64,000 nucleotides of DNA from Bin18 sp965200355. Lineage in GTDB: Bacteria; Desulfobacterota; Binatia; Bin18. The position numbers were made by a program, and so were the translations under genes. Where the stretch lies: NCBI GenBank assembly GCA_965200355.1, contig OZ241351.1:682001-746000 (forward strand), read 5' to 3'. This document shows, piece by piece, positions 1-9,134 of the stretch (positions within the stretch are counted from its first letter, which is position 1; each line of letters starts with the position of its first letter). The notes beneath the pieces are model-generated. The model did no database searches and was not told where the DNA came from. It saw only the letters and a program-made list of their open reading frames with translations.

Positions 1-1
1 C

Positions 2-175
2 CGGAAGCGCGTCTACACCGCTCACGACCCGACTGAAGCGCCTCTGGTCAAAGGGCTCCTTGAAGCCGCGGGTCCTGCCTGTGAGGGATTTCTTTCTGCC
101 CGCCTTTTTGACACAATGCCCTCCTGCTCAGGGACACCCTATGCCGCATATTATTGGCACTGCCGGACATATTGA
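2..175 (+). pseudogene. Partial DUF2007-like fragment at the window edge
   Basis: The window opens inside a readable frame whose first residues (RKRVYTAHDPTEAPLVKGLL) resemble the start of small DUF2007 'putative signal transducing' proteins, which usually begin with an aromatic-Thr-Ala core followed by a short helix ending in LLExxG. After that the frame loses resemblance and ends at a TGA lying inside selB. It may be a decayed or frameshifted small gene just upstream of selB. The match is to a short motif only and the true start lies outside the window, so this is tentative. Confidence 0.28.
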
Positions 176-2048
176 CCACGGCAAAACCTCCTTGCTCAAG
201 GCGCTGACCGGACACGACACCGACCGGCTCAAAGAGGAAAAGGAACGGGGCATCTCCATTGACCTCGGCTTTGCCTATCTGGATTTGCCGGGCGGCGAGC
301 GGGTCGGGGTCGTTGACGTGCCTGGTCACGAGCGTTTTATCCGCAATATGTTGGCTGGTGCCCAAGGGATAGACTTGGTGCTGTTTACCGTTGCCGCGGA
401 CGATGGCGTTATGCCCCAGACCGAGGAACACTTCGATTTCCTCCATTTGCTGGGCGTGCAGAAGGGCATCTTCGTTATTACAAAGGTGGATATGGTAGAC
501 CCGGAGCGGATTGAAGAGGTGCGGGAGGAAATCGAGATTCTGACGATTGACACGGTTTTTGAAGGCGCGCCCATCCAGCCGGTCTCCTCCATGACTGGCC
601 AGGGCTTGGATGAGCTGCGACAAGAAATTACCCGGCAGCTTGAAGCCTATGCCCGGCCTTCTCAGCCCGGATACTTTCGGTTGCCGGTTGACCGGGTCTT
701 TACGCTCAAAGGTCATGGTATTGTTGTGACGGGGACGGCGCTGGCCGGAACCGTGCGCGCCGGCGAGACCGTCCGCCTCCTCCCGACCCGGAAAGAAGCG
801 CGGGTGCGTTCGCTCCAAGTCCACGGGCAGGACACGTCCGAAGCGCACTGGGGGCAGCGGGTCGCCCTGAATCTGGTCGGGCTGGATAAGGCCGATATCG
901 CTCGGGGCCATGTCGTGTGTCATCCTAAAGTACGCATGACGACCACCCGTTTTGACGCCCACGTCGAAATTCGGCCGAACGCAGGCCGCGAGGTCGTCAA
1001 CCATGAACGGGTCCGCATTCATCTTGGCACGGCAGAAGTGATTGGGAAAATCATCTTCCTTGGCGGCCTGGAGGTCTTGTCGCCGAAATCGACGGCCCTG
1101 TGCCAGATGGTCACCCAGGAACCTCTGGTTGCCCTGCGCGGGGATCACTTCGTGCTGCGCAATCAAACTGCGCAAGGGACCTTGGGCGGTGGAGTGGTGG
1201 TCCATCCTTTTGCCCAACGCCACCGCAAGGCGGAAACCCAGGTCACGGAACGCTTACACGCCCTGCAAACACCAGACCTGCGGAGGGCCTGCCACGCCTA
1301 TCTGGCAGTCTGCCCGCAGTTTGCCGTCCGGCTGGACGAAATCTATCACGGGGTGAACGCGCGGGAAGAGGAAATTACTGCCCTGCTTACAAACGACGAG
1401 GTGATGCTGCCTTTTCCCGATGGACGGCATCCCGAAGCCTATTCCAGCACAACAAAATGGCAACGGCTGGTCGTAGCCGTCGAAAGGCTGCTGGCCGTCT
1501 TTCACGCCCAGACTCCACTGGCTCAGGGGATGGAAATGGAGTCGGTACGAAGCCAATTGCCGTTTCAGCTGACACCAAAAATTTTTCGAGTGGTGGCCGA
1601 GCGGCTTATTGCGGAAGGGGTGGTCGCTCGCCACGACAGCCTGCTGTGTCTGCCGTCCCATACGGTCTCGTTGAGCCAGGAAGAGCAGGCCCTGGCCGCG
1701 CGCCTCGAGCGTCTCGTGCAAGATGGACACTTCACCCCACCGGACACAAAGGGGCTGGAGGAGTTGCTCCAACTACCTCGTAAGCGGCTGAACGATTTCT
1801 TAGCCGTTCTTGAGTCCCGGGGGGCGCTGGTCAAAATCAGCCCGGATTTCTACATCAGCGCCAGGATACTGGGGCAAGCACAGGCCGCACTGACTGACTA
1901 TGTGGCGACTCACGGAGAAATTACCGCGGCCATATTCCGCGACCTGCTCGGCATTAGTCGAAAGACGGCCATTCCTTTGATGGAATACTTTGACCGTAGT
2001 GGCCTCACGGTCCGGGTTGGTGATGTACGTCGGCTGCGAGAAACCTAA
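141..2048 (+). CDS. selB: Selenocysteine-specific translation elongation factor SelB
   Basis: SelB is the special elongation factor that carries Sec-tRNA(Sec) to the ribosome and recognises the SECIS hairpin downstream of an in-frame UGA. The protein (635 aa from the ATG at 141) has the P-loop GHIDHGKT at residues 9-16, the switch region ERGISIDLG near 36-44, DVPGH at 59-63 and the guanine-specificity motif TKVD at 114-117. These are followed by EF-Tu-like beta-barrel domains and a long C-terminal half of winged-helix repeats, the SECIS-binding part of SelB. The size matches the family (about 610-650 aa). An upstream in-frame ATG at 60 would add 27 residues before the conserved start, so 141 is preferred. 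Its presence implies the organism makes selenoproteins; a candidate target lies at 51124-51705. Confidence 0.96.
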   Translation: MPHIIGTAGHIDHGKTSLLKALTGHDTDRLKEEKERGISIDLGFAYLDLPGGERVGVVDVPGHERFIRNMLAGAQGIDLVLFTVAADDGVMPQTEEHFDFLHLLGVQKGIFVITKVDMVDPERIEEVREEIEILTIDTVFEGAPIQPVSSMTGQGLDELRQEITRQLEAYARPSQPGYFRLPVDRVFTLKGHGIVVTGTALAGTVRAGETVRLLPTRKEARVRSLQVHGQDTSEAHWGQRVALNLVGLDKADIARGHVVCHPKVRMTTTRFDAHVEIRPNAGREVVNHERVRIHLGTAEVIGKIIFLGGLEVLSPKSTALCQMVTQEPLVALRGDHFVLRNQTAQGTLGGGVVVHPFAQRHRKAETQVTERLHALQTPDLRRACHAYLAVCPQFAVRLDEIYHGVNAREEEITALLTNDEVMLPFPDGRHPEAYSSTTKWQRLVVAVERLLAVFHAQTPLAQGMEMESVRSQLPFQLTPKIFRVVAERLIAEGVVARHDSLLCLPSHTVSLSQEEQALAARLERLVQDGHFTPPDTKGLEELLQLPRKRLNDFLAVLESRGALVKISPDFYISARILGQAQAALTDYVATHGEITAAIFRDLLGISRKTAIPLMEYFDRSGLTVRVGDVRRLRET

Positions 2049-2103
2049 GAGATATTATACGGAACGAAGGGGTTCTTAAAGGAAAGGATGAAGGGTGAGA
2101 GGG

Positions 2104-2145
2104 GGGATGCCATGGCCGCAAACTTCTTCACCGTCATGGCATCCC
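2104..2145 (+). terminator. Inverted repeat downstream of selB (possible terminator)
   Basis: An 11-bp perfect inverted repeat (GGGATGCCATG and CATGGCATCCC) encloses a 20-nt loop about 55 nt after the selB stop. No T-run follows, so it is not a classical intrinsic terminator. It sits in the 337-bp gap 2049-2385, which also has two small hairpins (2158-2173 and 2177-2190), a direct repeat CCACAACCAC (2195-2204, 2206-2215) and an AT-rich stretch at about 2236-2325 that is the likely promoter zone for the lolC operon. No gene is visible in the gap. Confidence 0.4.
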
Positions 2146-2385
2146 AGTAAGCAAGAAGGCTCACTCAAGAGCCCGTGCCCCAATCGGGGCCTATCCACAA
2201 CCACTCCACAACCACCTCATGTTCCCAGAGTAAACGAATGGAAATGATATTTCAAGCTCTAAATGAAGTTTTTATGCTAACAATCCACAAAAAAAGAAAA
2301 ATATATGATTTTATGCTATAAGACCTGCTGGGCGGGGGACCGAAAGTCAGCGCCGCGGGTGTTGTCATTAAGCGTTCGGTAGTTT

Positions 2386-3651
2386 GTGCGATACGAACTT
2401 TTTCTGAGTTTGCGTTATCTGCGAGCCAGACGACGTGAGGTGTTTATCTCGTTAATCACCATGATTTCCATGGTTGGAGTCATGATTGGCGTGATGACGC
2501 TGAATATCGTCTTGGCGGTGATGACGGGCTTTGAGGAAGATTTACGCGACCGCATTCTGGGTTTTAATCCGCATGTCGTGATTTCCAGCTTGCAGGGCTT
2601 GGTGGACGGATATGTGGAGGTGGTTGACGCGGTAAGACAGGTGCCGGATGTGGTTGCCGTGGCGCCCTTTGTCTACGGTCAGGTGATGGTCAGTGCGGGA
2701 CCGAGTGTGTCAGGCTCGCTGGTGCGTGGCGTAGACCCCTCGTTGGCCAGTGCGGTGGTCGATATTGGGGCCCATCTCTCTTCCGGTGAAGTTAGTCAAC
2801 TCGGTCAAAAACAGGTCTTGACGTTTCAGACTGAGGAAACCGTCCAAACGGTCCAGCTCTCCGGTGTGCTCGTCGGGCATGAGTTGGCTCTTCAACTTGG
2901 CGTCTTTGTGGGTGATCCGATCAACATTATTTCCCCGCTGAGCACCACCCCCGGTCCGCTTGGGGTTGTGCCCAGGGTCAAGCGCTTTGTGATTGTCGGG
3001 GTGTTTGACTCGGGCATGTTTGAATACGATAGCGCCCTGATCTATATGTCGCTCGCTGACGCCCAACAGTTTTTTACCCTTGGTGAACAGGTCACTGGTG
3101 TTGAGGTGAAAATTCGCGATGTGTATCAAGCCCAAACCGTCGCCCACGAGTTAGAAAGCCTGTTGGGATTCCCCTACACGACTCGAGATTGGACCGAGGT
3201 GAACAGGAACATCTTTGCGGCGCTGGAACTTGAAAAGGTGGTCTACTTTATCGTGCTGCTGCTCATCGTCTTGGTGGCGGCGTTTAATATCATTGCGACG
3301 CTGATCATGGTGGTCATGGAAAAACGGAAGGATATTGCGGTGTTGAAATCCATGGGGGCAACCGGCCGGGCCATCAGTCGCATCTTTATCTACAAAGGGC
3401 TCATCATCGGCGTTGTCGGGACACTGATGGGCACCTTGCTGGGTTGGGTCGGCTGCTGGCTGCTCGACCGCTATGAGTTCATCGAACTTCCGAAGGATGT
3501 TTTCTATGTTTCGACCCTGCCGGTGAAAATATATGCGGAGAATTTTTTCATTGTTGGGGTCGCGTCGCTGGTGATCTGTTTGCTTGCCACCATCTACCCG
3601 GCGCGTCAGGCCGCCCGACTGGCTCCAGTCGAGGTCATTCGCTACGAATAA
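2386..3651 (+). CDS. lolC: Lipoprotein-releasing system permease LolC/LolE family
   Basis: This is the inner-membrane subunit of the Lol ABC transporter, which extracts mature lipoproteins from the inner membrane and hands them to the periplasmic chaperone LolA. The 421-aa protein has the typical layout: a short cytoplasmic N-terminus (MRYELFLSLRYLRARRR), TM1 at about residues 20-45, a large periplasmic domain, three clustered TM helices from about residue 283 on, and the C-terminal PARQAARLAPVEVIRYE signature. The start codon is GTG; it is kept because the conserved N-terminus begins there, although no strong ribosome-binding site is visible. The lolD ATPase follows after 18 nt. A single permease gene suggests a homodimeric LolC/E (LolF-like) arrangement; no second permease is present here. 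Confidence 0.93.
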   Translation: MRYELFLSLRYLRARRREVFISLITMISMVGVMIGVMTLNIVLAVMTGFEEDLRDRILGFNPHVVISSLQGLVDGYVEVVDAVRQVPDVVAVAPFVYGQVMVSAGPSVSGSLVRGVDPSLASAVVDIGAHLSSGEVSQLGQKQVLTFQTEETVQTVQLSGVLVGHELALQLGVFVGDPINIISPLSTTPGPLGVVPRVKRFVIVGVFDSGMFEYDSALIYMSLADAQQFFTLGEQVTGVEVKIRDVYQAQTVAHELESLLGFPYTTRDWTEVNRNIFAALELEKVVYFIVLLLIVLVAAFNIIATLIMVVMEKRKDIAVLKSMGATGRAISRIFIYKGLIIGVVGTLMGTLLGWVGCWLLDRYEFIELPKDVFYVSTLPVKIYAENFFIVGVASLVICLLATIYPARQAARLAPVEVIRYE

Positions 3652-3669
3652 GGAAGGGACCGCTGAGAG

Positions 3670-4368
3670 ATGGCCTATCTCCTCCAGGCAACCCAGCTCA
3701 GCAAACAGTACGGAGAGGGCGAGCACGCGGTCCGGGTGCTCGAAAACTTAGACCTGACCCTGCGGCCGGCCGAGCGGACGGCGATCATCGGGGAATCCGG
3801 GGTGGGGAAGAGTACCCTGCTGCATATTCTCGGCACGCTCGACCGGCCCACCGCGGGCCGCCTCATGCTGGACGATCAAAACCTGTTCAGCCTGCCCGAA
3901 GGAGAGCTGGCCGCCCTCCGCAACCGAGAGATTGGATTCATCTTTCAACTGCATCATCTCCTGCCGGATTTCAGCGCGCTTGAGAACGTGATGATGCCGG
4001 GACTGATCGCCGGTCTCAGCCAGGAAGACACTCGGACCCGTGCCGCTGAGATATTAGAGCGGGTTGGCCTGTCTGATCGCCGGCACCACCGACCGGGGGA
4101 ATTGTCCGGGGGAGAACAGCAACGAGTCGCGGTTGCGCGCGCCTTAGTCCTAGAGCCCCGTCTGGTACTGGCGGATGAGCCGACCGGCAACCTTGACCCC
4201 GAGACCGGCGCGGGGGTACTGCGGTTGCTGCTCGGGCTGAATCAGGCCCTGGGCGTAGCCATGATTGTGGTCACGCATAGCGAAAAACTGGCCGCGGCCA
4301 TGGACCGGACGCTGCGACTCAAAGACGGAAAGCTGACCGACACACTCGGCTCGGACCCGCCGGCGTAG
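3670..4368 (+). CDS. lolD: Lipoprotein-releasing ABC transporter ATPase LolD
   Basis: This is the ATP-hydrolysing subunit that powers lipoprotein release with LolC. The 232-aa protein carries Walker A GESGVGKST (residues 41-49), the ABC signature LSGGEQ (145-150) and Walker B LVLADE (165-170) followed by PTGNLD, the hallmark of the MacB/LolD/FtsE group. Position directly behind lolC and length support LolD over other ABC ATPases. It ends 137 bp before the preferred bamA start and is probably co-transcribed with it, since no terminator-like hairpin is seen between them. Confidence 0.95.
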   Translation: MAYLLQATQLSKQYGEGEHAVRVLENLDLTLRPAERTAIIGESGVGKSTLLHILGTLDRPTAGRLMLDDQNLFSLPEGELAALRNREIGFIFQLHHLLPDFSALENVMMPGLIAGLSQEDTRTRAAEILERVGLSDRRHHRPGELSGGEQQRVAVARALVLEPRLVLADEPTGNLDPETGAGVLRLLLGLNQALGVAMIVVTHSEKLAAAMDRTLRLKDGKLTDTLGSDPPA

Positions 4369-4505
4369 GAGCCATGTCGAACGCTGTATACTGTGAAGCG
4401 GCTGCGACACGTCCCCCGGAGCCGGCTAAGCTCCGGTCGGCTTTACAATTTTGGGCGATTTTGGTAGGGGGGGGGAGGGCGGCCCCAAAGGTAGACGCAA
4501 CACGC

Positions 4506-7145
4506 ATGGCTCACACCTTTCTCGTTATTACCAGCATATGTCTGTTCATCTGCTCTGGATTCCTGGGGATGATACCCCAGGCCCAGGCTGATGACGCAGA
4601 ACTCTCAGAAGAGCATATCCCCGCCGCTCTGCCTGATGAGGTCTTTGAAATGGATGAGTCCGAAGCCGAGGAGTCGCTTCTTGAAGAAGCGGGAATCGGG
4701 GACAGAGACGCCTCGGACGCCGCAGGGGTCGCAGACGAGCCGGAGGGCGACGCCTTTGAGTCAGCCCAGCCCGCGCCGCCAGCCGACATTGTTGATACGA
4801 TTGTGATTGGCGGCAACGACCGTGTGGAAGAAGAGGCGATTCGCATTCGGACTGCTGCCCTGCCCGGTACCGCGTTGAATCAGGATACGGTCGATGCTGA
4901 TATTCGGTCTATTTATGACATGGGTTTCTTTTACAATGTGGAAGCACGCTTTGAACGAGAACCTGACCGGAATGTTTTAACCTATTGGGTCAGCGAGCGG
5001 CCGCTCATACGCGAAATCCACTTCGAGGGAAATAAGAAGCTCGACAAAGAAGCGCTTGAGGTCGCGCTGAAAATCCATCCGCGCACCATCCTCAACCCGG
5101 TCCGTATCAGGCGCGGCATCGAAGACGCCAAAAAAGCCTATGAAGAGAAAGGCTATTTAGACTCCGAGATATCGTATCGGGCCGAGACGGTCGGTCCGGG
5201 AGAAACCGCGGTGACCTTTACGATTGAGGAACAGCAGCCGACCGGCATTGCCCAGATCCACTTTGAGGGCAACGAGACGTTTGAAGACGCCCGGCTGCAA
5301 TCCATTATGGCGACCCGCAAGAAGAATTTCCTCTCGCGTTTTATGAACGTCGGGACGCTCAATCGAGAAGCGCTCAAGACAGACACGGAGCGGATTACCG
5401 CCTATTACTACGATAACGGCTATATCAACGTCAAAGTCGATGAGCCGAAAATCGAGCGTCACGATGACGGGATGCACGTGACCATTCGGATCGATGAAGG
5501 CGAGCAATATACCATTGGTGAAGTGCATATTGTCGGCGAATTTCCTGGGAGTGAAGACCAGGCCCTGCGGGCGGTTGCGCTCGTAGAAGGCGAGGTCTTT
5601 AAGGCCAGCCATCTGCGAGAAGATGTCTTTCGCTTAACCGGATATTTCAGTAACCACGGCTTTGCTTTTGTGAACGTTGAGCCGGAAACCCAAGTCGAGC
5701 AGGACGACAGCGTCGTCAACATCTCCTACCGGGTTGATAAGGGCCCAGAAGTCTATATCGACCGGATTGATATTGCGGGCAATACCAAAACGCGCGACAA
5801 AGTCATCCGGCGAGAATTACGCATTGCCGAACAGAGCAAGTTCAACGCTACCAGCATAGAGCACAGCCGCGCGCGCGTGCAGCGACTCGGGTTTTTCCAG
5901 GATGTCAATATCGCCACACGTCGGGGGGCGCGGAGCGATTTGCTCAATGTGTTGGTTGATGTCAAAGAGGCCCAAACCGGGGCTTTCAGCGTGGGGGCCG
6001 GGTTTAATACCGCGACCAGTCTTATTGGTTCTGCCCGTATTCAAGAAACGAATCTCTTTGGCTATGGCCATCAGTTTGTGATCAGCGGCAATATGGGCAG
6101 CCGGTACCGCAACTCCACCGTCAGCTGGACGGACCCCTATTTCCTGGATACCCATCTGACCCTCGGGACAGAAGTCTTTGACTGGCGTTTTGCGTTTGAG
6201 GATTTTGACCGGGCCGGGACGGGCGGCGGGGTACGGTTCTTCTATCCCATTGACGAGTTGGGGATGAAGACTCTGTGGGGGTTTCCCCTGCAAGATGTCT
6301 CTATTGGGATGCAATACCAGTGGGAGAAATCCAAAATCAGCAATTTTGAACCGATTGCGCCCGATGCGGTCCGGGCCGAAAAGGGGACCGAAATCACGAG
6401 CAAAATTACCCCGACCATTCGCCGCAATACCCTCAACCACCCCATGGACCCGACCGGCGGCTCCTATCAACAAATCCTTTTCAGCCAGGCTGGTCTTGGG
6501 GGAGACTCGACGTATAGCAAGGCGGAGATTCAGGCCCAGTTTTTCTTCCCGGTCTATCGGAGCCCGCGTTTTGGTCAATTGACGTGGATGTCGAATAACT
6601 TCTTTGGGTATGGGGTGGGTGATATTGATTTTACGGACGAACCTGTGATCGGCGGGGAAGCGGAACAGATATTGGAAGACGATCTCCCGCTGTTCGACCG
6701 CTACTTCCCCGGCGGCCTGCACTCCATCCGAGGGTTTGGCGAACGAAGTTTAGGGCCGCGTCAACCCGTCACAGTGCTGATTAATGATAGAGAGGCCCCC
6801 AACGGGATACGGGCAGAGACCTATCATCGGCCGATTGGCGGCAGCCAACAGGTGACGTTTCAGAATGAGTTACGTTTTCCTATTGTTAAACAACTGAATC
6901 TGAGAGGCGCGGTTTTCAGTGATATCGGCAATGCCTTCACCGCCGAGCAAGGCGTTGACCTTGGGGACCTGCGCTACTCGGTTGGGGCCGGGATCCGGTG
7001 GAAGTCACCGTTCGGACCCATTCGGATCGACCTCGCCAAAGCGCTCAACGCCAAGAAAAATGAGCGGACGAGCAATATCCACTTTTCATTCGGTGGCGCG
7101 ACCGGTGGCATTGGCGGAGGACGAGGCCGGTACGGTGGACTCTAG
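4506..7145 (+). CDS. bamA: Outer membrane protein assembly factor BamA
   Basis: BamA is the essential Omp85 protein that folds and inserts beta-barrel proteins into the outer membrane. From the ATG at 4506 it has a signal peptide (residues 1-28, cleavage near QAQA), an unusually acidic low-complexity linker (about 29-92), five POTRA domains (starting near 95, 168 and then at IAQIHF, IGEVHI and IDRIDI) and a 16-strand barrel with the conserved GGLHSIRGFG segment. An in-frame ATG at 4374 would put 44 non-signal residues in front of the signal peptide, so it is rejected. The last strand IHFSFG is followed by a 16-residue Gly-rich tail, whereas most BamA proteins end with the aromatic residue of the last strand. 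It sits between lolD and skp. Confidence 0.95.
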   Translation: MAHTFLVITSICLFICSGFLGMIPQAQADDAELSEEHIPAALPDEVFEMDESEAEESLLEEAGIGDRDASDAAGVADEPEGDAFESAQPAPPADIVDTIVIGGNDRVEEEAIRIRTAALPGTALNQDTVDADIRSIYDMGFFYNVEARFEREPDRNVLTYWVSERPLIREIHFEGNKKLDKEALEVALKIHPRTILNPVRIRRGIEDAKKAYEEKGYLDSEISYRAETVGPGETAVTFTIEEQQPTGIAQIHFEGNETFEDARLQSIMATRKKNFLSRFMNVGTLNREALKTDTERITAYYYDNGYINVKVDEPKIERHDDGMHVTIRIDEGEQYTIGEVHIVGEFPGSEDQALRAVALVEGEVFKASHLREDVFRLTGYFSNHGFAFVNVEPETQVEQDDSVVNISYRVDKGPEVYIDRIDIAGNTKTRDKVIRRELRIAEQSKFNATSIEHSRARVQRLGFFQDVNIATRRGARSDLLNVLVDVKEAQTGAFSVGAGFNTATSLIGSARIQETNLFGYGHQFVISGNMGSRYRNSTVSWTDPYFLDTHLTLGTEVFDWRFAFEDFDRAGTGGGVRFFYPIDELGMKTLWGFPLQDVSIGMQYQWEKSKISNFEPIAPDAVRAEKGTEITSKITPTIRRNTLNHPMDPTGGSYQQILFSQAGLGGDSTYSKAEIQAQFFFPVYRSPRFGQLTWMSNNFFGYGVGDIDFTDEPVIGGEAEQILEDDLPLFDRYFPGGLHSIRGFGERSLGPRQPVTVLINDREAPNGIRAETYHRPIGGSQQVTFQNELRFPIVKQLNLRGAVFSDIGNAFTAEQGVDLGDLRYSVGAGIRWKSPFGPIRIDLAKALNAKKNERTSNIHFSFGGATGGIGGGRGRYGGL

Positions 7146-7231
7146 GCCGGATGAGTGAATCGCAGGTCCGGGTGTCCGTCTCTATATCCAGGGAAACGTT
7201 TGGATCAAGCACTTGAACAATGGAGAGAGAT

Positions 7232-7777
7232 ATGTACTGGAAAAGAATTGTTTGTATGGCCGTGAGTCTTGGTTTTCTCCTCTTCCCCTCCAGCGGCGAA
7301 GGGGCTGACGACATCAAGGTTGGCTATGTGGACCTCCAGGTCGCGTTGAACACGTCGAGCGCCGGCAAAAAGGCCAAAGACAGCTTTAAGGCCGAAGTGG
7401 GGCGGATGGAACAACGGCTCGAAAAGCGTCGGGAAAAAGTCGAAAAGCTCAAGGAGGAGCTTGAGAAAAAAGCCCTCCTGCTCCGGGACGACGAACGGAT
7501 CGCGTTGCAGCGAGACTACCGCCAGGAGCTGCGCGACTTTGAACGCCTGTATAAAGATTCCCAGGAGGAACTCAAAATTAGAGACCGCGAACTGACCGCG
7601 CGCATCCTGGTTGAGCTCCGTCAGGTTGTCAACGACCTTGGCGAGCAGGGCAGCTATTCGGTCATTCTCGAAGGCAATAACACGGTTGTGCTGTACGGCT
7701 CAAAAAGTATTGATCTCACGGAATCAGTCATTGAAGCCTATAATAAAAGAGGCACCAAAATTTCTTTTAAGAACTAA
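7232..7777 (+). CDS. skp: Periplasmic chaperone Skp/OmpH family
   Basis: Skp binds unfolded outer-membrane proteins in the periplasm and delivers them to BamA. The 181-aa protein starts with a signal peptide (MYWKRIVCMAVSLGFLLFPS, cleavage after GEGA), then the characteristic KVGYVDLQVALN strand and a long charged coiled-coil (residues about 45-115, rich in E, K and R) forming the tentacles, and ends with the C-terminal strand of the trimerisation core. The ATG at 7232 is preferred over 7220 because a GGAGAGAG ribosome-binding site lies just upstream and the signal peptide begins there. Position after bamA is the usual one. Confidence 0.9.
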   Translation: MYWKRIVCMAVSLGFLLFPSSGEGADDIKVGYVDLQVALNTSSAGKKAKDSFKAEVGRMEQRLEKRREKVEKLKEELEKKALLLRDDERIALQRDYRQELRDFERLYKDSQEELKIRDRELTARILVELRQVVNDLGEQGSYSVILEGNNTVVLYGSKSIDLTESVIEAYNKRGTKISFKN

Positions 7778-7802
7778 GTGCCGCGTGGGTGCCCACCGCT
7801 AC

Positions 7803-8276
7803 ATGGACCATCCCCCTGTCACCTCTATTCTGCCCCATCGCTACCCGCTTCTCCTCGTGGACCGGGTGGTGGAAATCTCCGCCGGAAAACGGATTGTCGC
7901 CCTCAAAAACGTCACCATCAACGAGCCGTTCTTTACTGGCCATTTCCCCGACCGTCCGCTCATGCCTGGCGTGCTGATCTGCGAAGCCGTCGTCCAGGCG
8001 GGTGGCATTCTGGCCCGCTCGTCTGTGAATCTTGCCGAGGAGCGCTCCGCCCCCGTCCCGTCTCCGCATCGGCTCGCGATGTTGACCGGGCTTGACCGCG
8101 TTCGCTTTCGACGCCAAGTCATTCCTGGCGACCAGCTAGTGATGGCAGTCGAAATCCTCCGCCGCCGCGGGACGTTCTGGAAAATGCACGGCACCGCTCG
8201 GGTTGACGGGCAGGTCGCGGCAGAACTCGAATTTACGGTTGTTGATGTCCACCCGGAAAGTGAGACGCCGCCGTGA
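7803..8276 (+). CDS. fabZ: 3-hydroxyacyl-ACP dehydratase FabZ
   Basis: FabZ dehydrates beta-hydroxyacyl-ACP in fatty-acid elongation and competes with lipid A synthesis for the same precursor. The 157-aa hot-dog-fold protein has the active-site segment FFTGHFPDRPLMPGVLICEA, with catalytic His47 and Glu61, and the N-terminal LPHRYPLLLVDRV motif. The frame is open far upstream, but similarity starts at the ATG at 7803. The stop overlaps the lpxA GTG start by four bases (GTGA), so the two genes are probably translationally coupled. Confidence 0.95.
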   Translation: MDHPPVTSILPHRYPLLLVDRVVEISAGKRIVALKNVTINEPFFTGHFPDRPLMPGVLICEAVVQAGGILARSSVNLAEERSAPVPSPHRLAMLTGLDRVRFRRQVIPGDQLVMAVEILRRRGTFWKMHGTARVDGQVAAELEFTVVDVHPESETPP

Positions 8277-9100
8277 GTAGCGGGACCACGGTCCATCCGT
8301 CAGCAGTGGTCGCCCCTGGAGCGGAGTTGGATCAGGGGGTTCGAGTCGGACCCTATGCCGTGATTGGTCCACAGGTTCGTATTGGTCGGGATTCCAGTAT
8401 CGGACCGCATAGCGTGATTGAGGGGCGCACGACGCTCGGGTGCGAGAATCAGATTTTTCAATTCGCCAGTATTGGCGCGGTCCCGCAGGATAAGAAATAT
8501 CGCGGAGAAGACAGCCGCCTCACTATTGGTGATCGTAACACTATCCGTGAATTTGCAACCCTCAATATCGGGACCACCGGCGGCGGGATGGTCACGCGGG
8601 TCGGCAATGACAATCTCTTGATGGTGTCCTCGCATGTGGGTCACGACTGTCAGATTGGAAACCATGTGATTCTGGCAAACGGCGCGACCCTGGCCGGCCA
8701 TGTCATACTCGAAGATTATGTGGGCGTGGGTGGGCTGGTGGCCATCCATCAATTTACCCGGGTTGGGGAGTCGGCCTATCTGGGTGGAGGGGCGATGGTC
8801 TCTCTTGACGTGCCGCCGTACTGCACGGCCCAGGGAGACCGGGCCCGTCTGTTTGGGCTGAATCTCATCGGACTCAAACGGCGCGGGTTTGGCGAGGCAC
8901 AACTGAGCGCCCTCAAAAAAGCCTATCGAACGCTTTTCGTCGAGGGATTGCCGCTCAAAGAGGCAACCGACCGGACCCGTCAGGAGCAGGCGTCCTCCCC
9001 CGAAGCCGTTCATTTGGCGGACTTCATTGCGAACTCACAACGGGGCATTTGTCGTCCTCGACGGAACGCCGGCCCAGAGCACGAAGATGATCTTGGCTAA
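8273..9100 (+). CDS. lpxA: UDP-N-acetylglucosamine acyltransferase LpxA
   Basis: LpxA performs the first step of lipid A synthesis, moving an R-3-hydroxyacyl chain from ACP to O-3 of UDP-GlcNAc. The 275-aa protein is a left-handed beta helix of hexapeptide repeats (residues about 5-190), with the catalytic His in HVGHDC (His124, matching His125 of E. coli) and a C-terminal helical domain. The start is a GTG overlapping the fabZ stop. The last 20 or so residues (RPRRNAGPEHEDDLG) look like a species-specific tail. It forms a lipid A unit with fabZ and lpxI; lpxD and lpxB, common neighbours elsewhere, are not here. Confidence 0.95.
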   Translation: MSSGTTVHPSAVVAPGAELDQGVRVGPYAVIGPQVRIGRDSSIGPHSVIEGRTTLGCENQIFQFASIGAVPQDKKYRGEDSRLTIGDRNTIREFATLNIGTTGGGMVTRVGNDNLLMVSSHVGHDCQIGNHVILANGATLAGHVILEDYVGVGGLVAIHQFTRVGESAYLGGGAMVSLDVPPYCTAQGDRARLFGLNLIGLKRRGFGEAQLSALKKAYRTLFVEGLPLKEATDRTRQEQASSPEAVHLADFIANSQRGICRPRRNAGPEHEDDLG

Positions 9101-9134
9101 CCGCCCGGTGGCCGGATAGCGAGCGTCCGCATTC

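Noticed and set aside
48..1223. Long minus-strand open frame opposite selB
   Set aside because: It is a GC-rich shadow of a well-conserved gene, with no family resemblance of its own.
4374..4505. Upstream bamA start adding 44 residues
   Set aside because: It would bury the signal peptide; the ATG at 4506 begins the signal sequence.
5817..6722. 301-residue open frame opposite bamA
   Set aside because: It lies wholly antisense to conserved BamA barrel sequence and has no recognisable domain.
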